Below are positions 34,360 to 44,307 of a stretch of DNA of 64,000 bases, in pieces. Source of the stretch: Maritimibacter dapengensis (GTDB lineage Bacteria; Pseudomonadota; Alphaproteobacteria; Rhodobacterales; Rhodobacteraceae); assembly GCF_019218265.1 (NCBI RefSeq), contig NZ_JAHUZE010000001.1, positions 868,001-932,000 on the forward strand. The letters are read 5' to 3'. Position 1 is the stretch's first letter; each line of letters starts with the position of its first letter. Position numbers and translations under genes: made by a program. The notes beneath the pieces are model-generated. The model was not told the origin of the DNA and did not search any database. It saw nothing but the letters and a program-made list of their open reading frames with translations.

Positions 34360-35100
34360 TCAGCGCCCCAGGTATACGTCGATCACCTGCTGGTTTGCGG
34401 TGACGTGGTCGAGGGAGCCTTCGGCGAGCACCGAGCCTTCGTGGAGCACGGTCACTTTGCAGTTCAGCCGGCGGACGAATTCCATGTCGTGTTCGACCAC
34501 GACGACGGCGCGGGTCTTCGCGGCTTCGACGAGGATGTCGGTGGTGTGTTCGCGTTCCTCGGGTGTCATGCCGGCGGCCGGCTCGTCGACCAGAAGGAGC
34601 TTGGGTTCCTGTGCGAGCAACATGCCGATTTCGAGCCATTGCTTTTGTCCGTGGCTGAGTTCGCCGGACTTGCGCGAGAGCTCGTTCGCGAGCCCGATCT
34701 CGGCGGCCAATTCGCGCACACGGGTCATGTCGGCATCGGTCGGGCGCCAGAACAGCACCGAGAACGCGCCGCGCGCGTTCCTGAGCGCCATGAGGAGGTT
34801 TTCCTCGACGCTCTGATCCTCAAACACGGTGGGTTTTTGAAATTTGCGCCCGATCCCTTCCTGTGCGATGCGGGCTTCGTTCATGCCGACGAGGTTGCGG
34901 GACATGTCACCCCAGAGCACCTTGCCTTCGTCCGGTTTCGTCTTGCCGGTCACGATATCCATGAATGTCGTCTTGCCCGCCCCGTTCGGTCCGATGATGG
35001 CGCGCAGTTCAGCAGGGCCGATGTTGAAGCTCAGGTTGTTGATCGCGCGGAAGCCGTCGAAGGTGACGGAGATGCCATTGACCTCCAGAAGTTGGCTCAT
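34360..35100 (-). CDS. urtD: Urea ABC transporter, ATP-binding subunit UrtD
   Basis: A 246-residue LivG-type ATPase of the urea transporter. Walker A GPNGAGKTT at about residues 36-44, VTGKTKPDEGKVLWGD, IGRKFQKPTVFEDQSVEENL typical of UrtD, signature LSHGQKQWLEIGMLL (LSHGQ rather than LSGGQ, as usual for UrtD), Walker B LLLVDEPAAGMTPEE. ATG 35100 overlaps the urtC stop as ATGA. The open frame extends to 35673 within urtC. Confidence 0.94.
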   Translation of the reverse strand: MSQLLEVNGISVTFDGFRAINNLSFNIGPAELRAIIGPNGAGKTTFMDIVTGKTKPDEGKVLWGDMSRNLVGMNEARIAQEGIGRKFQKPTVFEDQSVEENLLMALRNARGAFSVLFWRPTDADMTRVRELAAEIGLANELSRKSGELSHGQKQWLEIGMLLAQEPKLLLVDEPAAGMTPEEREHTTDILVEAAKTRAVVVVEHDMEFVRRLNCKVTVLHEGSVLAEGSLDHVTANQQVIDVYLGR

Positions 35101-36329
35101 CGTTCGGCCTCCTCTTCCTGAAGCGACCCTTTGTCGGGGCCGAGGTCCGCGCCGTGGCGCTCCGGGTGGCGACGGCCCGTGATCAGGTCGAACAGCCCGC
35201 CCATACCCTGCGGCGCGAAAAGGGTGACGAGGACGAAGGAGAGGCCGAGAAGGATGGTCCACCAGTCCACCCACTGGATGCGGTAGAAGCCAAGGTCGAT
35301 GTCTGGTGCTTGTCCGCCCGTGAAGAAGGTCGAGACGAGGCTCACGAAGACCGCACCGATGACGGCGCCATAAAGCCGGCCACGCCCGCCGATGGCGACC
35401 CAGACGGCGAGGTAAATCGACGCGATGGGGGCTATTTCGGCCGGGTTGATGATGCCCGCCTGCGGGTAATAGAGCGCGCCCGCGACGCCAGCGATCATGG
35501 CGGTGACGGTGAAGAGGAACAGCTTGTAGCCCTCGACCGAGTAGCCGAGGAACCGCACGCGTGCTTCGTTGTCGCGAATACCACGCAGGACGCTTCCGAA
35601 CTTGCCCGACACGATCCATGCGGCAAAGACGTAGCCGAGCGCGAGCGCGAGGGCGGATCCCCAGAAGAACCACATGGAAACGAAATCCTGACTTATGTCA
35701 TCGAGGCCGGGGAGGTTCTGAAGCCCGGACAGGCCGTTGTTGCCGCGCAGGCCCGAGTCGTTCTGGAAGAGGTAGAGCGAGAGTGCGAGCGTCATGGCTT
35801 GCGTGAGGATCGACAGGTAAACCCCTGTCACCCTAGAGCGAAATGCGAGCCAGCCGAAGATGAGGGCGAGCAGGCCGGGGACCGCGACGACGAGCACGAG
35901 TTGCAGGAACAGGCTATCGGCGAAGGCCCAGATCACGGGAAATTCCGCCGATCCGACGACCCCGAAAATCTGCGTTCCAATCCCGTCCACGATTTCCTGA
36001 GGCGTCGGCGGAATGGGCGCTTCGGCCATCGAGGCCGCAACGATTTCCTTGGTGCGCTCATACATGAGCCACATGCCGATCATGTAACCGCCCAGCCCGA
36101 AGAACGCGAAATGGCCGAGCGACAGGATGCCCGCATAGCCCCAAACGAGGTCCATCGCGACCGCGACGAGGGCGAGGCAGAGTGTCTTGCCGAGGGTCTT
36201 CACGAAGGAGGTTGAGACGAACCCTGCGCCGAACGCTTCGGAGCCGATGGTCACAACGATGGTGAAGAGCGCGAGCACGGCGAGGAAGACCATGATCGAG
36301 GGGTTTTTCATCAGGAAGCTACGCTGCAT
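35097..36329 (-). CDS. urtC: Urea ABC transporter, permease UrtC
   Basis: A 410-residue LivM-type permease with about ten membrane segments. Recognised by DLVWGYAGILSLGHFAFFGLGGY near residues 60-82, the long extracytoplasmic insert with IPPTPQEIVDG typical of UrtC, RVTGVYLSILTQAMTLAL, FGSVLRGIRDNEARVRFLGY (the ATPase-coupling loop) and IGGRGRLYGAVIGA. ATG 36329 has GGAGG upstream and is chosen over 36356. The last bases overlap urtD. Confidence 0.92.
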   Translation of the reverse strand: MQRSFLMKNPSIMVFLAVLALFTIVVTIGSEAFGAGFVSTSFVKTLGKTLCLALVAVAMDLVWGYAGILSLGHFAFFGLGGYMIGMWLMYERTKEIVAASMAEAPIPPTPQEIVDGIGTQIFGVVGSAEFPVIWAFADSLFLQLVLVVAVPGLLALIFGWLAFRSRVTGVYLSILTQAMTLALSLYLFQNDSGLRGNNGLSGLQNLPGLDDISQDFVSMWFFWGSALALALGYVFAAWIVSGKFGSVLRGIRDNEARVRFLGYSVEGYKLFLFTVTAMIAGVAGALYYPQAGIINPAEIAPIASIYLAVWVAIGGRGRLYGAVIGAVFVSLVSTFFTGGQAPDIDLGFYRIQWVDWWTILLGLSFVLVTLFAPQGMGGLFDLITGRRHPERHGADLGPDKGSLQEEEAER

Positions 36330-36429
36330 GACGGACCTCCCACTGACCTCGTCCACCCCGTCGGGATGTCTTCGTCTGATCGGAGTGATGAAAGCGCCAC
36401 GTGCTTGAAGAGCGGTTCGTTCGCATGGC

Positions 36430-38403
36430 TCAGTCTCCCGCCGCGCGGCCCTTGAGGGCGATAATCCCTCGGGGGCGGAACTGGATGAAGATGATGATGA
36501 AGATGATCATGTAGGTCTGCGCCGCCAGCGTGTTAGACGGGTTGAACCACTCGATCCCCTTGTGAAGCGTGCCGATCAGCCCGGCGCCAAGCAGCGTGCC
36601 CCAGATGTTTCCGACCCCGCCCACGACAACGGTCATGAAGCTCTGCACGATATAGGCCTGACCGATCTCCGACGTGACCTGCGCATAAAGCCCGATGGCC
36701 ACGCCCGCGATACCGGCGATGCCCGAACCCAGCCCGAAGGTGAGCATGTTCACCCGGCCCGGATTGATACCCATTGCGCCTGCCATGCCGGGGTTCTGCG
36801 TCACCGCGCGTGTTTCCAGCCCAAGGCGCGTGCGCTTCATGATGAACAGGAACACGCCGAGGAAGATGAGCGCGAGGACGAAGATCGCGATGCGGACGGT
36901 CGAGATCGACACGACGTCGTTCAGCACCACGGCCCCGCCGAGCCAGTCGGGTGAGGTCAGGGGGCGTGCCTGCGTGCCGAAGATGTTCTTGGCGAGCTGT
37001 TGCAGGGCGATGGAAATGCCGAAGGTGGCGAGCAGCGTTTCCAGAGGGCGGTTGTAGAGCCAGCGGATCACCAGTCGTTCCAGTGCCACACCAGCCGCGA
37101 AGGTCACGGCGAAGGCGAGGGGGATCGCGACGATGATGGACGTCGTGTGGTTGGGGATCACCTGTTGCACGACATAGCCGGTATAGGCACCCATCATGAT
37201 GAATTCGCCATGCGCCATGTTGATGACCCCCATCACACCGAAGGTGATGGCGAGCCCGATGGCCGCGAGGAAATAGATCGAGGCGAGGCTGAGCGCGTCG
37301 AGGCCGAGGTCGAGCATCTGGTTGAAGCCGACATTGGTGTCGATGGCTGACAGCGCGTCTTCGGCGGCTGCGGTCACGGCTGCGGAGGGTTCGGCATAGA
37401 TCGCGGCGAAGGTCGTGGCGTCGAGCGCGGCGTCGATATCTGCCTCGGTCGGTCGGGGCGGCACGGTGCCCGCTTCTGCGAGGGCCGCATAGGCGGCCTC
37501 GCGTCGGGCCGGGTCGGACAATTGCGCAACGGGAATACCGCCGACGCTGCCGCCGTCGATATTCGCCTGAAGCGCCGCGCGTATATCGTCGGGCGAGACG
37601 ATCGCGGGACCATCCGTCATCGCGTAGGCGTCCATACGGGGCAGCTCGTCCGAGCCGGGGCGGAGCGTGTAGGCGACGTTCACGTCGTCCGGCACGCCGT
37701 CGGGGTAGGCCCGGATCGTTGTGGCAACGAGCGGGTTCAGCGTGGCGCGGACGTCGACGCCGAGATCGCCGGACATCTCTTCGATCGCCGCGATGCGAGC
37801 GGCCTCGTCCGGATCGTAGGCGATGGTCAGGAGCCGTTCCGTGCGGATCTTGCGCGCCCTGAGCGCGGGGTCGGTTTCCGGCTCGATGGACGCGCGGAGA
37901 GGGGCGAGCAGATCGGCGTTCGCGCGACGCTCGAGCGACGAAATCGCGTCTTCGCGTTTCTCGGGGTCCGGGTCGTTTAACTGGAAACTGACGAGTGCCG
38001 TGCCGATCAGTCCGCGGATACCGGAATTCGGCTTGATCTGTTCGAGATCGTCGTCGGGGGACTCGCCAACAACGTCCCCGCTGTCGAAATCGGTCAGGGT
38101 GAAGATGTCGTCGCCGGTCTCTTCGGCGGCGAAGAACAGCCCGTCGGAAGTGCGTTGATACATCTCGCGCGCAGCCCATGTTTCGAGAACGAAGGACGCG
38201 GCCTCAAGCTCCGAATTCGCCACCGCGTCGATCGCGGGGCCGATGGTCCGGCGAGAGCTTTCGACGATCAGTTCGGCGTTTTCCTGCAGCACCTGCTGCA
38301 TGGGGCCGAGGTCGGTGTCAGGTGCCGGATCGGCGGTGTCCTGGGCGAGAAGCTGAGTGCCCAGGCATAAGGTTGCCAAGGCGATAATGAGCGCGCGTTT
38401 CAC
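36430..38403 (-). CDS. urtB: Urea ABC transporter, permease UrtB
   Basis: A 657-residue LivH-type permease with a signal peptide and a large N-terminal periplasmic region (residues about 20-350) built of helical repeats that resemble HEAT-like repeats (REDAISSLERRANADLLAPL), as found in proteobacterial UrtB. The membrane part follows: AIGLAITFGVMGVINMAHGEF, PNHTTSIIVAIPLA, FGTQARPLTSPDW, GLGSGIAGIAGVA, and VGGVGNIWGTLLGA. The best start is GTG 38403 with GGGGA before it, giving VKRALIIALATLCLG as signal peptide; the frame's ATG at 38457 adds 18 unlikely residues. urtC follows after 100 bp. Confidence 0.9.
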   Translation of the reverse strand: MKRALIIALATLCLGTQLLAQDTADPAPDTDLGPMQQVLQENAELIVESSRRTIGPAIDAVANSELEAASFVLETWAAREMYQRTSDGLFFAAEETGDDIFTLTDFDSGDVVGESPDDDLEQIKPNSGIRGLIGTALVSFQLNDPDPEKREDAISSLERRANADLLAPLRASIEPETDPALRARKIRTERLLTIAYDPDEAARIAAIEEMSGDLGVDVRATLNPLVATTIRAYPDGVPDDVNVAYTLRPGSDELPRMDAYAMTDGPAIVSPDDIRAALQANIDGGSVGGIPVAQLSDPARREAAYAALAEAGTVPPRPTEADIDAALDATTFAAIYAEPSAAVTAAAEDALSAIDTNVGFNQMLDLGLDALSLASIYFLAAIGLAITFGVMGVINMAHGEFIMMGAYTGYVVQQVIPNHTTSIIVAIPLAFAVTFAAGVALERLVIRWLYNRPLETLLATFGISIALQQLAKNIFGTQARPLTSPDWLGGAVVLNDVVSISTVRIAIFVLALIFLGVFLFIMKRTRLGLETRAVTQNPGMAGAMGINPGRVNMLTFGLGSGIAGIAGVAIGLYAQVTSEIGQAYIVQSFMTVVVGGVGNIWGTLLGAGLIGTLHKGIEWFNPSNTLAAQTYMIIFIIIFIQFRPRGIIALKGRAAGD

Positions 38404-38466
38404 GTAAGTCCCCAATCCCGAAGGAAAAGTGGGCGACGAACATACGCCGTCGCCCACGTGGTCGTA

Positions 38467-39750
38467 TCAGTAGTTGGATTTGAGCTGGACGCAGGTCTCG
38501 GTCTCGGTGTTGTACATGCCGCACTCGAGATCTTTCCAATCCGACTTCAGCACCGCCGATTCAGGCAGATAGTCGGTCCAGGCGTCGCCCGGCACTTCTT
38601 CGGTCTGGCTGATGATGTCGAACTGGCCATCCTCGAGAATCTCGCCGATCAGGACCGGTTTGGAGAGGTGGTGGTTCACGTTCATCACGGCCGTGCCGCC
38701 GGTGAGGTTCGGGAATTCCTGCCCGTACATCGCCATGCGCACGGCATCGACGTCGGTCGAACCGGCGGCTTCCGCCGCGTTCACCCACATGTTGAAGCCG
38801 ATGTAGTGGGCTTCCATCGGGTCGTTCGTCACGCGGTCTTCGGAGCCGATGAATTCGTGCCAGTCGGCGATGAAGGTCTCGTTCTCGGCGGTGTCGGCGG
38901 ACATGAAGTAGTTCCACGCGGCAAGGTGGCCGACGAGGTTCGAGGTGTCGAGGCCGGACAGTTCTTCTTCACCGACCGAGAAGGCCACCACAGGGATGTC
39001 TTCGGCTGAGATGCCGGCGGCCGCGAGTTCCTTGTAGAAGCCCACGTTGGCGTCGCCATTGATGGTCGAGATCACGCCGACCTTCTTGCCGTCCGCGCCG
39101 AGGGCCACGACGTCAGCGACGATCTTGGACCAGTCGGAGTGACCGAACGGGGTGTAGTTCACGAAGATGTCTTCTTCGGCGATGCCTTTGTCCTGAAGAT
39201 AGCTTTCCAGGATGTTGTTCGTGGTGCGCGGATAGACGTAGTCGGTGCCGAGCAGGGCGAATTTTTCGACGCCGAGTTCTTCGAGGAAGTAGTCGGTGGC
39301 CGGGATCGCCTGCTGGTTCGGGGCGGCGCCGGTGTAGAACACGTTCTTGGACGATTCCTCGCCTTCGTACTGCACCGGGTAGAACAGAAGACCGTTGAGT
39401 TCTTCGATGACCGGCAGCACGGATTTACGCGAAACGCTCGTCCAGTTGCCAAAAATCACGTCGACTTCGTGCACCGTCAGAAGCTCACGGGCTTTTTCCG
39501 CGAACAGCGGCCAGTCGGACGCAGGGTCCACGACCACGGCTTCCAGATCGCAGCCGAGCACGCCGCCGGCTTCGTTTTGCTTGGCCACGAGCATTTCCAT
39601 CGTGTCTTTCAGCGTGGTTTCGGAAATTGCCATGGTCCCGGACAGCGAGTGCAGCACGCCGACCTTGATCGGGCAGTCCTGGGCAAAGGCTGCGGAGCCG
39701 AGGGCAGCAGCAGCCACGGTTCCGGTAAGCGCGGTTTTAATGAAATTCAT
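38467..39750 (-). CDS. urtA: Urea ABC transporter, substrate-binding protein UrtA
   Basis: A 427-residue periplasmic type I binding protein with signal peptide (MNFIKTALTGTVAAAALGSAAFA). The mature N-terminus CPIKVGVLHSLSGTMAISE is the UrtA hallmark, followed by FGNWTSVSRKSVLPVIEELNG in pieces and LFYPVQYEGEESSKNV, then YIGFNMWVNAAEAAGS. It delivers urea (or short amides in some members) to UrtBC. The operon order urtABCDE is complete; urease and amt genes are not in the window. ATG 39750 is preceded by AGGAGAGAG. As first gene it should carry nitrogen control. Confidence 0.95.
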   Translation of the reverse strand: MNFIKTALTGTVAAAALGSAAFAQDCPIKVGVLHSLSGTMAISETTLKDTMEMLVAKQNEAGGVLGCDLEAVVVDPASDWPLFAEKARELLTVHEVDVIFGNWTSVSRKSVLPVIEELNGLLFYPVQYEGEESSKNVFYTGAAPNQQAIPATDYFLEELGVEKFALLGTDYVYPRTTNNILESYLQDKGIAEEDIFVNYTPFGHSDWSKIVADVVALGADGKKVGVISTINGDANVGFYKELAAAGISAEDIPVVAFSVGEEELSGLDTSNLVGHLAAWNYFMSADTAENETFIADWHEFIGSEDRVTNDPMEAHYIGFNMWVNAAEAAGSTDVDAVRMAMYGQEFPNLTGGTAVMNVNHHLSKPVLIGEILEDGQFDIISQTEEVPGDAWTDYLPESAVLKSDWKDLECGMYNTETETCVQLKSNY

Positions 39751-40093
39751 GTCTCTCTCCTGAGCGTGCGGCAAGACGTCGCCCGCCTTGCCCAGACGGG
39801 CAAGCCACGGCAGGATGTCTCCCGCAACTTTGTCGTTGCATTCCTGTGGCGGCCGGATTGATTGCGAACTCGTTTGGCCGTCACATCCCCCCCAGCCGTC
39901 CCGACGTGTCCCGTCCCTCTGGCGCGAGGTGACAGAAAATTCACCGCTGGGTTCATTCGGCGCAATCTGCCGGCGCGATATTCGGGAAGCCCGTAGGGCA
40001 GTGCCTATTCTTTAGGCGGTTTTCCGGCCTTTAGTTCAAATTCTGGACGCGGCAATGCCGAATCCTCGCCTTGGATAGATGAGACCGGATTTA
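39751..40093. other. 343-bp region upstream of urtA
   Basis: It holds the urtA promoter on the minus strand. GCAAC-N6-GTTGC (39824-39839) is the only clear inverted repeat near the expected promoter; it differs from the standard NtrC box. GCCTA-TTCTT-TAGGC (40001-40015 region) is a short hairpin near the 3' end of the PAP2_3 gene. I saw no convincing sigma54 -24/-12 element. Confidence 0.4.
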
Positions 40094-41095
40094 TCATTCC
40101 GCAGGCGTTGCGCTGCCGGGGCACTCGACGTCGGTTTCCGTGAAGACCTCGGAACGTCCCTCGCGCCGCTTCAGGAGGTGGTTCATCGCCACGATCATGA
40201 CGACCGAGACGAGCGAGTCCGAGAGGTAATGGTAGCCGGAATAGACCGAGATCAGGCCAATCAAGGCCAGGAAGGCGTATCCGACAGGTGCCCCAAAGCG
40301 GAAACGTTCTGCGAGGTAAAGCGCGAGAATGGTGGCCACGGCGACATGCACCGACGGAAATGCGGAGATGCCGGATATATGGACACCGCCGGCGTTTACA
40401 CTCGCATTCCACAGGCGCGTCTGGATCTGGCCGATGGCACTGTCGGCGAAACCCGATTGAGCCAGGGCTGCGTGGAGGTCTTCGTATCGTGCGGTGCCCA
40501 GAAGCCGGTCGTAGTAGATCGGTCCGACCGACGAGCCGAGCGTCGCCGCGACGTTCCCAACCACGAACCATGACGCGAAGAACAACCACACATAGCGCAT
40601 CATCCGGGTTTCATCAGGGTCAGTCGAAACGACCACGATGGGAAAGACGGTGGCGACGAGCAGCCAGAGCGGCATGTAGGCGGTGGTGAAGATGGATGTC
40701 AGCGCCTCGGGCGTCATCGCATGGGCGAGCTGCCATGCGTCGTGTCCGACCAGAAGCAGCCTGTCGAAATCGGCCAGCATGGGGTCGGCATAGAACGGAA
40801 TAAGTTGGGGTATCGCGCTTTTCGCGAACAGAAAGCCGATTTGCAGGAACAGCACGGCCCCGGTGACGCTGAGGACCGGAACGAGGCGGGACAGAAGCCG
40901 CTTGGGCCCGAGAAGGAAAAGGGCCAACGGGATGACTGGCCAGATATGCGCCAGGAAATCCGCCATCTTGTAGGAAAAGGCCATTGCGGCGCCCAGAAGT
41001 GTCTGGACGGATCCAATCATGTCGGCGCTGAGGAGCGCGGTCACCGCGAGTGCGCCGAACATGTAAATCAGGCTGGCCTTGAGAACCGCGGACAT
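40094..41095 (-). CDS. PAP2_3/Aur1-type membrane phosphatase
   Basis: A 333-residue protein with about eight hydrophobic segments. The C-terminal half carries the PAP2_3 (inositolphosphotransferase Aur1/Ipt1-like) version of the motifs: SAFPSVHVAVAT (PSVH instead of PSGH) near 243-254 and YSGYHYLSDSL (H-x3-D) near 287-297, with an S-x-GPIYYD loop near 190-197. In bacteria this group acts on membrane lipids; the precise reaction is not known. A hydrophobic N-terminus with two further segments suggests extra packing. It is unrelated in detail to the PAP2 protein at 1193. Confidence 0.8.
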   Translation of the reverse strand: MSAVLKASLIYMFGALAVTALLSADMIGSVQTLLGAAMAFSYKMADFLAHIWPVIPLALFLLGPKRLLSRLVPVLSVTGAVLFLQIGFLFAKSAIPQLIPFYADPMLADFDRLLLVGHDAWQLAHAMTPEALTSIFTTAYMPLWLLVATVFPIVVVSTDPDETRMMRYVWLFFASWFVVGNVAATLGSSVGPIYYDRLLGTARYEDLHAALAQSGFADSAIGQIQTRLWNASVNAGGVHISGISAFPSVHVAVATILALYLAERFRFGAPVGYAFLALIGLISVYSGYHYLSDSLVSVVMIVAMNHLLKRREGRSEVFTETDVECPGSATPAE

Positions 41096-41208
41096 CGTCG
41101 CACCCTGGCTGGTTTCACATCAGGTGCGAAAATCGCCGGCAATTATGGCGATCTTTTGGCCCGGGCGGTTCGTTCAGGTGAAGAAAACGCTGCTTAGAGC
41201 CGCGCGGA

Positions 41209-42729
41209 TCAGACCATTTCTTCGGGCATACCGGGAACGGGCACGCCCATCTCTCGTGCCGGTTCCGGGTCGTAGGGCAGAATGAAATGCGGGCGTTCCT
41301 CGGGTTTCAGATCCCGGTTTTCCTGCGCGAGTTCATGCCAGGTCGAGGCCTTCGTCGCGTCTTTCACCGGTCGACCGACGAACCAGTGGCTGAGACAGCG
41401 CTTGAACAGCCGGTCGGCATCTTCGGGGTCTGCGAACGCAGCGGCGGTTTCCGTGTCCCACCTCAGGGACCGTCCGTTGAGGTTGGCGGAGGACACGATC
41501 ACTTCCTTACCGTCCACGATCATCACCTTGGCGTGGATGTAGATGATCGGCGCGCGGTAGTGCGTGTCGCGATGCGGTGTGATCGCGGTGCGCGGTTGCG
41601 CGGGTGCGCCGAAGAATACGCGATCACCGAACGCGTCGCGCAGGGCGTCGATGGCTTCGCTTTGCAGTTGCTCGCCGAAGCGGGCGTCCATGTCCTCGCT
41701 CTGGTCGAACGCCACGTCTTCGGGGGCGGCAGGCAACAGGACCATCAGTTGCAACTCGGGCGCCCGTTTTGCAGCTTCGGTCAGGGCCTGCGTGATCGAG
41801 GTGGAGCGCAGGAACTGGGTCTCGATGTAGATGTATTGTTCTGCGGATTTGATCATTCGCAGATGGGTGTCTTCGATTTCGCGCAAGACCTCGCGAGGTG
41901 CGAGGGCGCGGTTCCCGGGGCCCGGGTCCGCGGAAAGGGTGCGCAGAAGATGCCTGGTCGTCGCAGGCTCGGCTTCGCCCGCGGACGTGGCGGTGAGGTC
42001 GAGGATATGGCGGCGCGCTTCTTTCGCGATCTCGCCACCGACGATCACCTGCACGTCGTGCCAGGTCTTTTCCGGATCGCGGATATGTGCCTTGTCGTCA
42101 TAGCGCCGGGGGTTGAGATCGAGCCCGCCGAGATAGACCCATGTTTCGTCGATGACCGCCATCTTCTGGTGGTGGGTCGCCGGCACGAGGGGCGCAGGCG
42201 GCCAGACGCGCGGCCGGTAATGCGGTGGTCGACCCGTGACGAGTGGTCTGAGGGCAGGCATTTCGGCCAGGGCTTCGGCGCATTCCGCCTCGGGCAGGAC
42301 ATTCAGTTCATCGCAGGCATCACGAAGCTTGGAACGGGTCAGTGGATAGAACATGACGCGGTGACCCCAGGACACGCGAGCCGGATGCATGTGAACCTGC
42401 GCTTCCATCCGGTCAGGGTGATCCGACGCGGCAGCGGCGGTGCGCACCTCGAGCAGGCAATCCCAGGAGTACTTGTGCAGATCAGGTCGTGCCACCGGGT
42501 CGAAATCGGTGATGAGGATGAAGAACCGCACGCCTTCGTTCATCTTGTGCGTGATGAGATCGGACCATGTCGTCCCGATTTCGCGGCCCGCGTGGCTTTT
42601 CAAGTGCGTCCGCGGGTCGAATATGCGCATCGAAATCACGACTTCTTCGCGCGCATCGAGGACGAGCCGCTCGAATTCCGGATAGGCTTCTTCCGCGGTG
42701 AGCAGAAAGCGTGGCCTCTCAGGGTGCAT
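41209..42729 (-). CDS. Phospholipase D family protein
   Basis: A 506-residue protein with two HKD motifs: THHQKMAVIDETWVYLGGLD near residues 184-203 and YIHAKVMIVDGKEVIVSSAN near 384-403. Both contain His, Lys and Asp, so a working active site at the domain interface is expected. There is no signal peptide, arguing for a cytoplasmic or membrane-edge role; members include PLD-type lipases and cardiolipin synthases. The frame is open to 43287; I take ATG 42729 (MHPERPRFLL). GTG 42750 directly at an AAGGAG is an alternative. The upstream gap of 180 bp separates it from the divergent FAD gene. Confidence 0.85.
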   Translation of the reverse strand: MHPERPRFLLTAEEAYPEFERLVLDAREEVVISMRIFDPRTHLKSHAGREIGTTWSDLITHKMNEGVRFFILITDFDPVARPDLHKYSWDCLLEVRTAAAASDHPDRMEAQVHMHPARVSWGHRVMFYPLTRSKLRDACDELNVLPEAECAEALAEMPALRPLVTGRPPHYRPRVWPPAPLVPATHHQKMAVIDETWVYLGGLDLNPRRYDDKAHIRDPEKTWHDVQVIVGGEIAKEARRHILDLTATSAGEAEPATTRHLLRTLSADPGPGNRALAPREVLREIEDTHLRMIKSAEQYIYIETQFLRSTSITQALTEAAKRAPELQLMVLLPAAPEDVAFDQSEDMDARFGEQLQSEAIDALRDAFGDRVFFGAPAQPRTAITPHRDTHYRAPIIYIHAKVMIVDGKEVIVSSANLNGRSLRWDTETAAAFADPEDADRLFKRCLSHWFVGRPVKDATKASTWHELAQENRDLKPEERPHFILPYDPEPAREMGVPVPGMPEEMV

Positions 42730-42909
42730 ATGTTTCGTTTGGTTCGTCACTCCTTTCCAAGCTTTGAACGGCCCGCTTGTTCCACAGATTCCGTCTTTTG
42801 GACAGTATAGTTCAATCACTTGACGGAGTGCGTCTTGCGCAGGCACGTCGCAATCCCTGTGGAGTTGGATTAGGCAGGGCGGAACGCAGACGAACAGAAG
42901 GGATATGTC

Positions 42910-44274
42910 ATGACCGTTTCGATCCATGAGCCGGCCCGCGAAACCCCCGTGATCCATCGCACGGACGTGCTCGTCGTCGGGTCGGGGCCGGGTGGACTGG
43001 CAGCCGCGCTCGCGGCCGCTCGTGAGGGTGTCGAGGTGACGCTTCTGGAGCGGTTCGGCTGTTTCGGAGGCAATATCACGGTCGTCGGTGTCGAGGGGTT
43101 TGCCTGGTATCGCCATGAGGCAACGGTCGAGGCCGGCGGCATCGGCTGGGAATTCGAGGAACGCGCCAAGGCGATGGGCGCGGCGGTACCGGAGAGCCAG
43201 TCGTTGTCCTACGAGCTCGATAGCGAGGGGTTCAAGCTCGTCGCGGACCGGTTGGTGGAAGAGGCGGGTATTCACCCGATGCTGCATCGGCAGTTCGTCG
43301 CGCCGATCATGGACGGAGACAGGGTCGCGGGCGTGATCGTGGAATCAAAAGCCGGGCGCGAGGCGATCCTTGCCAAGGTCGTGATCGACGCGACCGGCGA
43401 TGCGGACGTGGCCCATCGCGCGGGCGCTCCGACGCGCAAGACACCGGTGGAAGAGATGCAGGCGGCAAGTGTCATGTTCCATGTCGCAGGTGTCGACAAG
43501 GCAGCGTTCATGGCGGGCGTCAAGGCTGATCCTCAGACTTACAAGGACTGGTCCTCGGGCGAGTGGGAGGTCGAGACGTCGGGCAAGGAAGATGCGATGT
43601 TCTCGCCCTTCCTGCGCAAGCCTTTCGAACAGGCGATCAAGGACGGGCTTATCCCGCCGGACCTGTCGACCATCGGCGGCACATGGGGTGCGGTGCATGA
43701 CCATGGTGAGATGACCTATATGAACCTCGTCCATCTCGCGGGATGTGACGGGACCGACCCCGACAGCATGACCCGGTTCGAGATCGAGGGCCGGGTGCAG
43801 GCGATGCTCGCGATCGAGGCGCTCAAGCGCTACACGCCGGGGTGCGAGGGCGTGCGGTTGCGGAACTTCGGTATGTCCATCGGGATCCGCGATACGCGCA
43901 AGATCGACGCTGTCTATGACATGACCGACCGGGACGTCCGTGATGAGGGGCGTTTCGAGGACAGCATCGGGATCTACCCGGAATTCATCGACGGCTACGG
44001 TGTCCTGATCCTGCCGACCACGGGGCGTTACATGCAGATCCCGTATCGCGCGATGCTGCCAAAGGGCGTGCGCGGTCTTCTGGTTGCGGGGCGGGCCATC
44101 GGCGGATCGCGCATTGCCCATGCCGCGACGCGCAACATGGCGTGTTGCGCCGTGAGCGGGCAGGGCGCTGGCGTCGCCGCCGCCTATGCGGTGAAGTCTA
44201 GTCGCGAGCCGGATGCCGTGAACATCGACGCGGTGCAGGCTGCGCTCGTCGCACAGAGCGTGCGGATTGCATGA
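42910..44274 (+). CDS. FAD-dependent oxidoreductase (FAD_oxidored family)
   Basis: A 454-residue flavoprotein. The Rossmann motif VVGSGPGGLAAALAAA is at about residues 22-37, followed by LLERFGCFGGNITVVGVEGFAWYR, IDATGDADVAHRAGAP near 158-173, and a C-terminal FAD site RGLLVAGRAIGGSRIAHAATR split around residue 395-415. The GDADVA motif and the FGCFGG start match the PF12831 family of FAD enzymes with unknown substrates in roseobacters. AAGGGAT lies before the ATG. No partner reductase is nearby. Confidence 0.85.
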   Translation: MTVSIHEPARETPVIHRTDVLVVGSGPGGLAAALAAAREGVEVTLLERFGCFGGNITVVGVEGFAWYRHEATVEAGGIGWEFEERAKAMGAAVPESQSLSYELDSEGFKLVADRLVEEAGIHPMLHRQFVAPIMDGDRVAGVIVESKAGREAILAKVVIDATGDADVAHRAGAPTRKTPVEEMQAASVMFHVAGVDKAAFMAGVKADPQTYKDWSSGEWEVETSGKEDAMFSPFLRKPFEQAIKDGLIPPDLSTIGGTWGAVHDHGEMTYMNLVHLAGCDGTDPDSMTRFEIEGRVQAMLAIEALKRYTPGCEGVRLRNFGMSIGIRDTRKIDAVYDMTDRDVRDEGRFEDSIGIYPEFIDGYGVLILPTTGRYMQIPYRAMLPKGVRGLLVAGRAIGGSRIAHAATRNMACCAVSGQGAGVAAAYAVKSSREPDAVNIDAVQAALVAQSVRIA

Positions 44275-44307
44275 AACCGGGTCATGACGGTGGGGGATTT
44301 GACCAAC

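Noticed and set aside
33598-35121. 507-codon plus-strand frame over urtD/urtE
   Set aside because: Antisense shadow of two clear ABC ATPase genes.
39751-40093. Sigma54 promoter for urtA
   Set aside because: No TGGCAC-N5-TTGC element in either strand at a suitable distance.
33622-40093. Urease or nitrogen-regulatory genes flanking urtABCDE
   Set aside because: Neighbours are a tRNA gene and a PAP2_3 phosphatase; none resemble ure or ntr genes.
41209-43287. Longer phospholipase D start at 43287
   Set aside because: The extra 186 residues are low-complexity, antisense to the FAD gene and without ribosome site; family N-terminus starts near 42729.
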